Part shown: positions 46,700 through 58,360 of the stretch, one piece after another | Layout of the letters: every line of letters starts with the position of its first letter | Position numbering within the stretch: position 1 is the stretch's first letter | DNA from: Cyclina sinensis | Taxonomy: Eukaryota > Mollusca > Bivalvia > Venerida > Veneridae | NCBI GenBank assembly: GCA_012932295.1 | Contig: JAAONU010000019.1 | Location: 33,395,913-33,459,912 of the forward strand | Length of the DNA: 64,000 nucleotides | Reading direction: 5' to 3' | The notes under the pieces: model-generated | Seen by the model: only the letters and a program-made list of their open reading frames with translations | Databases searched by the model: none | What the model was told of the DNA's origin: nothing | Program-made: the position numbers and the translations under genes

Positions 46700-49148
46700 A
46701 AATCATAGAAGCAACCTTTCTGACGAATTTCCAGGTTATTTGGAATTTAAATCTTACCTCTGGAGTGTTAACAAGGTTTTTCCATATTTGGGCTCTGTGA
46801 CCTTGTTTTTGACCCAAGATGACCCATATTCGAACTTGAGCTAGAAATCATCAAAACAACCTGACAAATTTCCAGGATATTTGGACTGAAAATATAACCT
46901 CTGGAGTGTTAAAAAGGTTTTTACATATTTGGGCTCTGTGACCTAGTTTTTGACACCACATAACCCATAATCAAAATTGAGCTAGAAATCACTGAAACAA
47001 TCTTTCTGAAAAATTTCTAGGTTATTTTGACTGAAAATGTTACCTCTAGAGTGTTAACAAGGTTTTTCCATATTTGGGGTCTGTGAATTAGTTTTTAACC
47101 TAAGATGACCCATATTCCAATTTGAGCTAGAAATCATTGAAACAACCTTTCTGACAAATTTCCAGAATATTTGGACTGAAAATGTAACCTCTAGAATGTT
47201 AACAAGGTTTTTCTATTTTTAGCTCACCTGTCACGTAGTGACAGAGTGAGCTTTTCTGATCACCTTTTGTCCGTCGTCCGTCCGTCCATCCACAAATAGT
47301 TTGTTAACACTCTAGTGGTCACATTTTTGCCACAATTGTCATGAAACTTGGTCAGGATATTTGTCTCATTAATATCTTGGACAAGTTCGAACATGGGTTA
47401 TCAGGGTTGGAAAACTAGGTCACAGAGCCCAAATATAGAAAAACCTTGTTAACACTCTAGAGGCTACTTTTTAAGTCCAAATATCCTGGAAATTTGTCAG
47501 AAAGGTTCTATCGATGGTTTCTAGCTCAAGTTCAAATATGGGTCATCTGGGTTCAAAAACTAGGTCACGGAGCCCAAAAATAGAAAAATCTTGTTAACAC
47601 TCTAGAGGTTACATTTTCAGCCCAAATAATCTGGAAATTTGTCAGAAAGGTTGCTTTGACGATTTTTAGGTCAGGTTTAAATATGGGTCATCTGGGGTCA
47701 AAAACTAGGTCACAGAGCCCAAATATTGATAAACCTTGTTAACACTCTAAAGGTAAAAGTTTTACACCAAATAATCTGGGAATTTGTCAGGAAGGTTGCT
47801 TCCATGATTTCTAGCTCAAGTTCGAATATGGGTCATCTGGGTTCAAAAACTAGGTCACAGAGGCCAAAATTGAAACATCTTGTTAACACTCTAGAGGTAA
47901 CATTTTCAGCCCAAATAATCTGGAAATTTGTCAGAAAGGTTGCTTCAAAAATTTCTAGCACAAGTTCAAATATGGGTCATCTGGGTTCAAAAACTAGGTC
48001 ACAGAGCCCAAAAATAGAAAAATCTTAATTACACTCCAGAGGTTACATTTTCAGCCCTAATAACCTGGAAATTTGTCAGAAAGGTCGCCTTGAGAATTTC
48101 TAGATCATGTTCGAATATGGGTCATCTGGGGTCACTTACTAGGTCACAGAGCCCAAATATGGAAAAACCTTGTTAACATTCTAAAGGTAGCATTTTCAGT
48201 TCAAATAACCTGGAAATTTGTCAGAAAGGTTCTATCGATGATTTTTAGCTCAGTTTTGAATATAGGTTTTCTGGGGTGAAAAACTAGGTCACAGAGCCTG
48301 AAAGTAGAAAAACCTTGTTAATGCTCTAGAGATTACATTTTTAGTCTAAATGTCCTTGAAATTTGTCAGAAAGGTTGTTTCAAGGAATTCTGGCTCAAAT
48401 TTGGATAGGGGTCATCTGGGATCATTAACTAGGTCACATGGTCCAAATATGTAAAAAACTTTTTAACACTCCAGAGGGTACATTTTCAGGCCAAATATCC
48501 TGGAAATTTGTCAGACAGGTTTTTTTGATGATTTCTAGCTCAAGTTGGAGTATGGGTCATCTTGGGTCAAAAAATAGGTCACAGAGCCCAAATATGGAAA
48601 AACTTTGTTAACACTCTAGAGGTATCATTTTAATTCCAAATAACCTTGAAATTTGTCAAAGAGATTGTTTCAATAATTTCTAGGTCAAGTTCTAATATGG
48701 GTCATCTGGGGTCAATTAACCAGGTCCATAGCAACTTTATTAAAAGCAGTCATACTCAGGTGAGCGATACAGGGCCATCATGGCCCTCTTGTTGGGCTCT
48801 GTGACCGAGTGTTTGAACCCAGATGACCCATATTCGAAATTTTGCTAGAAATCATAGAAGCAACCTTTCTGACAAATTCCCAGATTATTTGGACTGAAAA
48901 AGTAGCCTCTTGAGTGTTAACAAGGTTTTTCTATATTTCGTCTCTGACCTTTTTTTTCAACCCAGATAACTTATGTTCGAACTCCTCCGAGAAATTAATG
49001 AGACAAACATCCTGACCAAGTTTCATGACATTTGAGGCAAAAATGTGACTACTAGAGTGTTAACAAACTAATTGTTGATGGACGGACGACAGAGAAAAGA
49101 CGATCATAAAAGCTCACTCTGTCACTGACACGTCTGACAGGTGAGCTA
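46700..49148 (-). mobile_element. Minus-strand family A2 element split by a plus copy
   Basis: Right border reads GACAGGTGAGCTAAAA (inverse of the A2 head) with GACGGACGACAG beside it. Units in reverse orientation (CTAGAGTGTTAACAAGG, GGGCTCTGTGACCTAG, AACTTGAGCTAGAAATC) occupy 48794-49140 and ~46730-47220. The plus-strand copy at 47221-48793 lies between. The left end is truncated. Confidence 0.65.
47221..48793 (+). mobile_element. HINE-like A2 element inserted in an inverted A2 copy
   Basis: T5, then AGCTCACCTGTCACG with GTGACAGAGTGAGC, GTCCGTCGTCCGTCCGTCC. Nine ~125-bp units follow (TTAACACTCTAGAGG, CTGGAAATTTGTCAGAAAGG, AAACTAGGTCACAGAGCC). Ends ACTCAGGTGAGCGATACAGG, GGGCCATCATGGCCC and CTTGTT. 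Confidence 0.75.
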
Positions 49149-50338
49149 AAAAAAGTTGTTGTGACTGTCGTATGTATTTAGTTTTCTGAAACACACTCTT
49201 TCTTGTAGATCTTACACTTATTTTGATTTGTAGGAGAACACACCAAGTACATGATGTAGCTTTATTATTATTTTCCTTTTTATTTAGATTGTACAGAAAA
49301 AGGGGTATTTATACTTTGCAGAATGAATAAACATTTTGTAAATGTATATTGACAGTATTCCTGAACTTTAAAAACTTATATAATGAATGTTTTAACTACC
49401 ACATTAGAAAACATTTAAATATGCATACAGAAAAGATGATGTAACTTTAGTTTAATGGTAAACATAGCCATTAATTTATTCTGTGACTCAAAATACTATG
49501 ACAGTTGTGTGTATTTCAACAAATTAAACAGGTCAACACAGTAGAAATAAAACATTTGTGCAAAAATCCTTTTAAAGGTTAGAAAATGCTGTTCAAATTG
49601 AATGAATTTGTCACTCAATGCATTGCATGTGTTCACAGGTCATTTAACATACTTTAAGCCATGCATAGACTGTTTCCAGTGGTATTTTGCCATAATTCAT
49701 AACACAAAATAGAATTAATAGACTGCCTTTGATTGATGGTTTGTTTTTCTCCAGTAAAAAGTAATAGAAAAATAGATGTTTTGAGTGTATGTTTTCTGAA
49801 TTACACACTTTCTTTTAGACATAACACTTTTATCTTGATATGTAAGTGCAGACGCCCTGTACCAGAAATTACTATTTTATCATTTTTGTTGTAATCTATG
49901 AAAAGAATCTGATTGGAAAGACAAATAAATGTTGCTCCCTTCCATTCCACATAATGTCATTATCTTAGGGGATATTTATACTTTGAAGAATGGAAAGGAA
50001 CTATAGGTAAAAGCTAAAATTGTTGTTGTCATGTGAAGCCATTTGGTTGTTAAGATTGTCTTATTAATTTATTATCATGTGATAATATTTGTAAGATTAG
50101 TGTACATAAAACAAAATTAAAAAGGGCAAATATATCACTTAATATAACTGTGTAAAAATCATGGGTAAAATCTTTGACATTAGCATATTATGACATTCTG
50201 TTGAAAACTATTCTGCAGTGATAATTGTTCCTAGAAAAGAAACAAGGGTGATCAGTGATCACATGTGTCGCCTGATGATAGCCAATTAAGCATGATTGGA
50301 CAGTTTGTTGGCCAAAACGCCCTTTTTTAGCTCACCTG
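49149..50338. other. Low-copy intronic DNA with a diverged internal duplication
   Basis: Two blocks resemble each other: near 49185 (TTTTCTGAAACACACTC) and near 49790 (TTTTCTGAATTACACACTT), each followed by GGGGTATTTATACTTTG-type text. Sequence near 50195-50245 is an inverted match to 37590-37650 (ATCACTGCAGAATAGTT). No gene is visible. Confidence 0.4.
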
Positions 50339-51902
50339 TCATGTAGTGACAGAGTGAGCTTTTGTCATCACCTTTTGTCCATTGTCCGTCCGTCGTCCAT
50401 CCACAATTAGTTTGTTAGCACTCTAGTGGTCACATTTTTGCCTCAATTGTCATGAAACTTGGTCAGGATGTTTGTCTCATTAATATCTCAGACGAGTTCG
50501 AACATGGGTTATCAGGGTTTGAAAACTAGGTCACAGAGCCCAAATATAGAAAAACCTTGTTAACACTCTAGAGGCTACTTTTTCAGTCAGAATATCCTGG
50601 AAATTTGTCAGAAAGGTTCTATCGATGATTTTTAGCTCAAGTTTGAATATGGGTCGTCTGGGTTCAAAAACTAGGTCACAGAGCCCAAAGATAGAAATAT
50701 CATGTTAACACTCTAGAGGTTACATTTTCAGCCCAAATAATCTGGAAATTTGTCAGAAAGGTTGCTTTGATGATTTCTAGATCAAGTTCGAATTATGGGT
50801 CATCTGGGGTCAAAAACTAGGTCACAGAGCCCAAATATTGAAAAACCTTGTTTACACTCTAGAGGTAACATTTTTAGTCCAAATAATCTGGAAATTTGTC
50901 AGAAAGGTTGCTTCTACGATTTCTAGCTTAGTTTTGAATATAGGTCAAAAACTAGGTCACAGAGCCCGAAAGTAGAAAAAACCTTGTTAATGCTCTAGAG
51001 GTTACATTTTTTAGTCCAGATGTCCTTGAAATTTGTCAGAAAGGTTCTTTCAATAATTCCTAGCTCAAATTTGGATATGGGTCATCTGGGTTCAAAAACT
51101 AGGTCACATGGCCCAAATATGTAAAAACCTTTTTAACACTCCAGAGGTTACATTTTCAGTCCAAATATTCTGGAAATTTCTCTGACAGGTTTTTTTGATG
51201 AATTCTAGCTTATGATGGAGTATGGGACATCTTGGGTCAAAACCTAGGTCACAAAGCCCAAATATGGAAAAACCTTGTAAACACTCTAGAGTAAGATTTT
51301 AATTCAAAATAACCTGGAAATTTGTCTGAAAGCTTAATTCTGTGGTTTGTAGCTCAAGTTCGAATACGAGTCATCTGGATTCCAAAACTAGGTCACAGAG
51401 CCCAAATATCAAAAAACTTTGTAAACACTCTAGAGGCTACATTTTCAGTCCAAATACCCTGGAAATTTGTCAGAAAGGTGTTTTTGATGATTTGTAGCTC
51501 AAGTTTGGATATAGGTTATCTGGGTTCAAAAACTAGGTCACAGAGCCCAAATATGGAAAAACCTTGTTAACACTCTAGAGGCTACTTTTTCAGTCCAAAT
51601 ATCCTGGAAATTTGTCCATTTGTCAGAGAGATTGTTTCTATAATTTCTAACTCAAGTTCGAATATGGGACATCTAGGTTAAAAAACTAGGTCATAGAGCC
51701 CAAATATGGAAAAACCTTAACACTCTAGAGGTAACATTTTCAGTGCAAATAACCTTGAAATTTGTCAGAGAGATTGTTTCAATAATTTCTAGGTTAAGTT
51801 GGAATATGGGTCGTCTGGGGTCAATTAACCAGGTCCATAGCAACTTTGTTAAAAGGAGTCATACTCAGGTGAGGGATACAGGGCCATCATGGCCCTCTTG
51901 TT
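50339..51902 (+). mobile_element. HINE-like A2 element
   Basis: T6, then AGCTCACCTGTCATG with GTGACAGAGTGAGC, GTCCGTCCGTCGTCC. About ten units as in the 47221 copy; ends ACTCAGGTGAGGGATACAGG, GGGCCATCATGGCCC and CTTGTT. Open frames of ~80 codons here are tandem-repeat shadows. Confidence 0.75.
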
Positions 51903-52697
51903 ATTCAATGGCCATAACTCAGCCAAAAATCATTCAACCAAAATGGCTGTTAGATATGAGCATGTACTTGAGGTACCGATCAATCCTGTAAGATTTCATT
52001 CAAATTGCATCAGTAGAAGAGAAGTAGTCTGGACAAATCTTAAAAATGAAAATCATTAAAGGGCAATTACTGACAAAAATCATTGAACTGGAAAATGCTG
52101 ATGATATGCACAAAAAGACTTGGTACTGATCATTCCTGTAAAGTTCGGATGAAATCGCACCAGTAGTTTTTGAGGAGTAGTCCGGACAAGTTTTGTGACA
52201 GACAGACGGATGGACAGACAGACACACACACTCACACAGATGATGGAGGAGTAATTCCTTTATGTCGTGGCTACTTTGTAGCAAGTTGAAGCTACTACGA
52301 AGCCTGCAACACAAAAATCATTAATGGGCCAAAAAGCCTTTTTCATTAAAAGGCCATAACTCAGCCAAAAATCATTCAACCAAAAAACCTATGCACAAGT
52401 ACTTGAGGTACTGATCAGTTCTGTAACATTTCATTCAAATTGCATTTGTAGTATAAGAGAAGTAGTCTGGACAAACTTTAAAAATAAAAATCACTAAAGG
52501 GCCATAACTCGGACAAAAAATTAAACTGAACTGGAAAATGCCAACAATATACACAACTAGACTTGGTACTGAATATTCCTGTAAAGTTTGGATGAAATCG
52601 CTCCAGTTGTTTTTGTGGAGTAGTCCTGTCAAGTTTTGTGACGGACTGACTGACAGACAACGGAGAAGTATCCCTATATGTCAAGCTACTTTGTAGC
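51903..52697 (-). mobile_element. Two family F copies in minus orientation
   Basis: Each ends (5' on the minus strand) with GCTACAAAGTAGC as seen in reverse at 52270-52282 and 52685-52697. Next come the inverse of a GTCTGTCCGTC tract, ACAAAACTTGTCCGGACTAC, GATTTCATCC and a GGCCATAACTCAGCC unit. They match the plus-strand copy at 8204. Confidence 0.5.
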
Positions 52698-52796
52698 AGG
52701 TGACACAACAATATACACTGATCGTGCATTACAGACTACAGATAGAATTTTCTTCTTTGCCCTGTGTTGTGCCCTAATGGTTGTTCTGTTTCATTT

Positions 52797-53660
52797 TATT
52801 AGCTGGACTTTTTTCGAAGAAAAAATCGAGTTATTGCTATAGTCATGGTGTCGTTGCCGTTGCCATTGCCATTGCTGTTCCCGTCCGAAAATTTAACATT
52901 GGTCATAATGTTTTTTTATTCCTCAATGGATTGTCTTCATACTTGGAAATAACAAGCCTTTGGGCTAGACCTTCAAATAGATCAGACTAAACTTGACCTT
53001 GACTCATAAATGACCTTCACTTTCAAGGTCAAAATACTGAATTTTGCTATCATTGGCCATAACTTTATTATTAATAGGTGGATTGTCTTCATGCTTGATC
53101 ACAACTGACCCTTTGGACAAGACCTTCAAGTAGACCAGACTAAACTTGACCTTGACTCATAAATGACCTTCAAGGTCAAAATAATGAATTTTGCTAAAAT
53201 TGGCCATAACTTTATTATTAATAGGTAAATGGTCTTCATGCTTGGACACAACAACCCTTTGGACAAGATATTGAAGTAAACCAGACTTAACTTGACCTTG
53301 ATTCATAAATGACCTTCACCTTCAAGGTCAAATTATTGAATTTTGCTAAAATTGGCCATAACTTAATTATTAACAGGTGGATTGTCTTCATACTTGGACA
53401 CAACAACTCTTTGGACAAGGTCTTCAAGTGGACCAGACTGAACTTGACCTTGACTCATAAATAACCTTCACCTTAAAGGTCAAATTATTGAATTTTGCTG
53501 AAATGGGTCATAACTTTGTTGTTTATTGTTGGATTTGATTTATACTTGGACAAAACAACATTTATGACAAAACCGACATGTTGAATAACTCAGATATGAC
53601 CATGACCTAAAACTGACCTTGACCGTCAAGGTCAGATGATTGAATTTTGCTTAAAGATAT
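52797..53660 (+). repeat. Family E array with left foldback
   Basis: Head TTAGCTGGACTTTTTTCGAA with AAAAAATCGAG, TATAGTCATGGTGTCGTTGC and CCCGTCCGAAAA. Five units follow (TGGATTGTCTTCATACTTGG, AACTTGACCTTGACTCATAA, AATGACCTTCA, AAGGTCAAA, ATTGAATTTTGC). No clear 3' hairpin. Confidence 0.6.
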
Positions 53661-53818
53661 ACTATGCTCGAATTTCAGATACAAATTACTACCTCACCAA
53701 CTACACCGTCTCTGTAAATATAATATAAACATGTTTGAGAACATACAGAGTAGATGTGTTATGTTTAAAACTTTACACATATATTTACATAGTGTCATTA
53801 AAAAAACTGGCAGTTTTT

Positions 53819-55621
53819 AGCTCATCTGAGCTGGCTCAGGGTGAGCTATTAGGATCGATGAATGTCCGTCGTCTGTTGTCCGTCGTCCCTTCACTCTTAG
53901 TTTGTTAACACTCTACTGGTCACATTTTTGCTCTAATTGTCAAGGAACTTGGTCAGGATGTTTGTCCCAGTAATTACTCGGACGAGTTCGAATATGGGTC
54001 ATCTGGGATCAAAAACTAGGTCACATGACCTAAAAATAGAAAAATCTTGTTAAGGCTCTAGAGGCTACTGTTTCAGTCCAAATGTCCTGGCAATTTGTCA
54101 GAAAGGTTGCTTGGTTGATTTCTAGCCCAAGTTTGAATATGGGTCATCTGAGGTCAAAAACAAGGTCACACAGCCCAAATATGGAAAAACCTTGTTAACA
54201 CCCTAGAGGTAAGATTTTGAGCCCGAATATCTTGGAAATATGTCAGAAAGGTTAATTCCATGATTTCTAGCACAAGTTCAAATATGGGTCATCTGGGGTC
54301 AAAAACTAGGTCACAGAGCCGAAATATGGAAAAACCTTGTTAACACTTTAGAGGTCACATTTTCAGTCCAAATTTCCTTATAATATGTCAGAAAGGTAAT
54401 TTTGGATGATTTCTAGCCCAAGATTCGAATATGGGTCATCAGGGGTCAAAAACTAGGTCACAGAGCCCAAATATGGAAAAACCTTGTTAACACTCTAGAG
54501 GTAACATTTTCAGCCCAAATATCATGGAAATATGTCAGATAGGTTGTTTCGATGATTTCTAGGTCAGGTTCGAATATGGGTCATCTGGGGTCAGAAACTA
54601 GGTCACAGAGCCCAAATACGGAAAAACCTTGTTAACACTTTAGAGGTCACATTTTCAGTCCAAATGTCCTTGTAATATGTCAGAAAGGTTATTTTGGTGA
54701 TTTCTAGCCCAAGTTTGAATATGGGTCATCTGGGGTCGAAAACTAGGTCACAGAGCCCAAATATGGAAAAACCTTGTTAACACTCTAGAGGTAACATTTT
54801 CAGCCCAAATATTCTGGAAATATGTCAGATAGGTTGTTTCGATGATTTCTAGGTCAATTTTGAATATGGGTCATCTGGGGTCAAAAACTAGGTGACACAG
54901 CCTGAATATGGAAAAACCTTGTTAACACTCTGGAGGTAACATTTTCAGCCCAAATATCCTGGAAATATGTCAGAAAGGTTGTATCGATGATTTCTAGCCC
55001 AAGTTCGAATATGGGTCATCTGGGGTCAAAAACTAGGTCACAGAGCTTAAATTTGGAAAAACCTTGTTTACACTCTACAGGTAACATTTTCAGCCCAAAT
55101 ATTATGTAAATATGTCAGAAAGGTTATTTCAAATTGTTTCTAGGTCAAGTTCGAATATGGGTCATCTGGGGTCAAAAACTAGGTCACAGAGCCCAAAAAT
55201 AGAAATATCTTGTTAAGGCTCTACAGCTACTGTTTCAGTCCAAATATCCTAGCAGTTTGTGAGAAAGGTTGTTTGGTTGTTTTGATTATTAGATTAGGTT
55301 CAAGGTCATGGAGGCTAAAAATAGATTTATCTACTGTACCTCATAAAGCCTTCATTTATAGACCAATATCTTTGATATTCAATATATAGGTTCCTTGCAT
55401 GGGTAGGGTTTGAGGTCACTGGGTCAAGGTCAAGGTCACCATAGTTTATAATGGATATTTCTACTTTCTGTCATAGAGCCTTTATTTATTGACTGATATT
55501 TTACATATTTGGTCTGTAGGCACTTATATATTTTCAATTAAAAAATGAAATACTGCTTAACAGCAAACCTACAGCCAAAGTACTCAGGTGAGCGATCCAG
55601 GGCCATCATGGCCCTCTTGTT
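53819..55621 (+). mobile_element. HINE-like element, A1 ends with A2 core
   Basis: T5, then AGCTCATCTGAGCTGGCTCA with GGGTGAGCT, GTCCGTCGTCTGTTGTCCG. About ten A2 units (AAAACCTTGTTAACACTC, GGGTCATCTGGGGTCAAAA), then the A1-type tail GGTCAAGGTCAAGGTCACC, CTCAGGTGAGC, GGGCCATCATGGCCC and CTTGTT. A chimera of the two families. Confidence 0.75.
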
Positions 55622-56212
55622 AATGAAGTGTCTTCACGCTTGGACATAACTACCTTTTAGGCAATACCTCAAAAGAAGGTTTAACTGAACTTGACCTTGA
55701 CATTTAAGGTCAGATTTCTGAATGTTGCTAAATTTGGCCGTAACTTTGTTATGTATGGATTAATCTGATAATTAAATTTCCAAATGATGTTTCATTTGAA
55801 ATCGCTTCACCACAATGTGCTTCCTCTGTTGTGTTTGCCTTCATAAATAGAAAAAAGTTGAGCGTGGGCCCCATTTGTAGTGGCTCTTGTTCCACAAAGT
55901 ATTATTAGCCCAAAACTAGCTTTTGCTTCATTTGACAAACCTGTTTCATCAGAGAAAGGCATTTTAGCTCTATCTTCCAAAAGTAAAGCTGAACTGGTAT
56001 GTATATCAGCCACATTTCTAAAGAACTTGTGGCCCAATGCAGTAATACTATTTAACAGTTACAGATATTTTCTGACAACTATACATAACAGGTGTAAGCA
56101 AACACTACAGTCAAATTTAAAAGAATTATTTTACACGTTAAAAGATTATCTAAGCTATAGTTTATCTTGACCTACCAAAGATTTTTAAAGTTTTTATGTA
56201 TACATTATATAG
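55622..56212 (+). other. End of GLE1 intron with family E remnant
   Basis: 55622-55760 is one decayed family E unit (TCTTCACGCTTGGACA, AACTTGACCTTGAC). The rest is low-copy DNA with a minus-strand open frame (55807-56037). The acceptor at 56212 has a weak pyrimidine tract, TTTTTATGTATACATTATATAG, but the protein junction is unambiguous. Confidence 0.5.
55807..56037 (-). other. Unidentified open frame, possible gene fragment
   Basis: About 76 codons with protein-like composition, including FRNVADIHTSSALLLEDRAK and MPFSDETGLSNEAKASFGL. It is open further upstream but has no clear start and lies antisense in the GLE1 intron. It may be a transposase or retrocopy fragment; I do not recognise it. 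Confidence 0.25.
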
Positions 56213-56654
56213 GTCTCGGGGATACCGTTATGAAAACAGTGTTGTGGAGAAACATGACAAGTTTTTGAAGAGAATGTCAGGCTTCATGAGACTGTATTTC
56301 TCAATCATAGTTTCTGCCCCACCACGCGGTGAACATCCACATGGCATAGAACATGCATGGATGTGGATCACACGTGTGTTGAATTTAGAACCTGAGCCAG
56401 ACATCACATGCACTATGATATACGACTGTCTACAAGTAACTGGACATGCTTTGTGCCAAGTATACAACAAACAGTTTCTGAAATTACTTCATATTCTCAT
56501 GAAGGAAATGTTACCCAAGTTGAAGAAAGTGTCCTCTGAGGCGGGTGGTGGTGCATTAACACGGCTACAGTTACTGTTGGAAACAAGTGTGAAACGTCAT
56601 GGCAATATTCCATTACCAGATGGTTTCTTAGAAAAGAACTTCTGGTTGTCTTAA
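56213..56654 (+). CDS. GLE1: GLE1 mRNA-export factor, last coding exon
   Basis: A 442-bp exon: one base completing Arg, then SRGYRYENSVVEKHDKFLKR and MSGFMRLYFSIIV. Next come EHPHGIEHAWMWITRVLNLE, DITCTMIYDCLQVTGHAL, LTRLQLLLETSVKRHG and LPDGFLEKNFWLS before TAA at 56652-56654. It matches the GLE1 C-terminus motif by motif (DNFLKRMSGMIRLY, IHPHGLNHGWRW, LNMEPLSDVTAT, GFLTSSFWRS in the vertebrate protein), including the end point. This all-helical domain contacts DDX19 and inositol hexakisphosphate at the cytoplasmic face of the pore. No frameshift or stop, so the gene looks functional. Joined to 35258-35448. Confidence 0.95.
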
Positions 56655-56946
56655 TGTGGAAGTAACACAAAGGGGCTTACAGTTCAGTAAAATTGTACTC
56701 ATTAATGATGTACTTTCAAAACTTTCTGACAGAGTAATTTAATGAAATGATAAATTGCCAATCTTTATGTATGAAATATTTATATATGCGAGAGACTTTT
56801 TGCACAAGAGTTGTTGACAGTAAACCTGATGTCTGTTTTATTTTGTTTACAGCTTCATCTACATCTCCGTTCTAAGTCATGAAGGGTTTTTGGACTTGAT
56901 ACCTTTTTAAATATTGATTGTTTTTGCCCTGCTACATTGTATTGTT
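56655..56946 (+). other. GLE1 3' UTR, start
   Basis: AT-rich DNA after the stop, up to an A1 element at 56947. No AATAAA or ATTAAA is present. TTTTATTTTGTTTACAG near 56837-56852 resembles a splice acceptor, so a 3' UTR intron is possible. Confidence 0.5.
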
Positions 56947-57080
56947 AGCTCATGTGAGCTTTTAGGATCAATGATTGTCTGTCAGGGTCCATCGTCCACA
57001 ATTACTTCAACGGACGTCTCCTCCAAATTTGATAAAACTTGCTTGGAATATTCGTTGCCTGAAGCTCTATCAAAGTTGTT

Positions 57081-57890
57081 AATCCCCTTCTGCAAAGCTG
57101 GGAGGGGATTATAGGAATTTAATGAAATGATGTGCATCTGTCCGTCCATTCGTCTCTCCATCCGTAAAACTTTTGTGTCCGCTCCATGATTTTTAAACTG
57201 CTGAAAATTTTTTGAAATAACTTGGCATAAGTGATCACCATTATGAGACGATGTGCAGAGCGCAACTATTGGGTTGCTACCCCCAAGGTCAAGGTCACAC
57301 TTAAAGGTCAAGTGTTAAAAAGTCTACATTTTGTGTCAACTCAATAACTTTTAAACCGCTGAAATTTTTTAAAAATAACTTGACACAAGTGATCACCATT
57401 ATGAGACGATGTGCAGAGCACAATACTTGGGTTGCTACCCCCAAGGTCAAGGTCACACTTAATGGTCAAGTGTTAAAAGTCTACATTTCTTTTCCACTCC
57501 ATAACTTTTAAACTGCTGAAAATTTTTTGAAATAATTTAGCATAAGTGATCACCATTATGAGATGATGTGCAGAGAGCAATAATTGGGTTGCTACCCACA
57601 AGGTCAAGGTCACAGTTAAAGGTCAAACAAAAAGTTTTTTAATTACTTGTACAAATGATCACCACTGTGACACAATGTGCAGAACCCAACATCCAGGTTG
57701 CTACCCTCAAGGTCAAGGTTAAATGTTCTCCGTAACTTTTTAACTTTATGGAAGATTTTAAATAACTTGGCACAAATAATTACTGTCATGAGACTATGTG
57801 CTTATAATATGCATTGCACAACATCAAGGTCATGGTTGGTTAAAGGTCAAGAAGTACCAATTCATGTCCACTGTGGAAGGGGGATTTAGC
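57081..57890 (+). mobile_element. Family G HINE-like element
   Basis: Left foldback AATCCCCTTC ... GGGAGGGGATT, GTCCGTCCATTCGTC, then four ~165-bp units (TTGGCATAAGTGATCACC, ATGAGACGATGTGCAGAG, CCCCAAGGTCAAGGTCACAC). Right end GGAAGGGGGATT inverts the start. A 3' hairpin is not obvious. Inserted into an A1 unit. Confidence 0.55.
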
Positions 57891-58360
57891 TGTCCTTCAG
57901 ACTGCCTTATTGTAATGGTTTTGGTCGATTGCAGATCTGGGCCACAGGAGCTAAAAATAGATTGAAAAAGTGAAAAAACTTAAAAAATGTTCTTCTGAAA
58001 CAGCAAGGCCTAGAGCTGAGATATTAGATATGTAACATCGTCTAGTGGTCCTCTACCAAATTTGTTCAGATCATGGCCCCAGGGTCAAAATTGGCTCTAA
58101 CCCAGGGGCCATATGATTTTACATAGGCTTATATAGGGGAAACTTTGAAAATTTTCTTGTCTGAACCACAAGGCTCTGAGCCTTAAAATTTGGTATGTAG
58201 CATTGTCTAGTATACCTCTACCAAATTTGTTCAAATTATGCCCCATGGGGTCAAATTTGGCCCTGCCCCGGGGGTCAGTTGATTTTACATAGGCTTATAT
58301 AGGCAGAAATAAAAACAAAAAAACTTCTTGGCTGAAACCACAGAGCCTAGAACTTTTTTT

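Larger units (their letters stand above)
35449..56212 (+). other. GLE1 penultimate-to-last intron, 20.8 kb, transposon-filled
   Basis: Starts GTATGTTGAATG and ends TACATTATATAG with correct phase on both sides. It contains at least eight HINE-like copies, a pogo-like MITE, a TTAA MITE, a LINE remnant and inverted family A2 copies. The mature reading frame joins exactly across it (DYF-R-SRGYRY). Confidence 0.85.

Noticed and set aside
47221..51902. CRISPR-like array
   Set aside because: Units of ~125 bp repeat over their whole length without unique spacers, in a eukaryotic intron.
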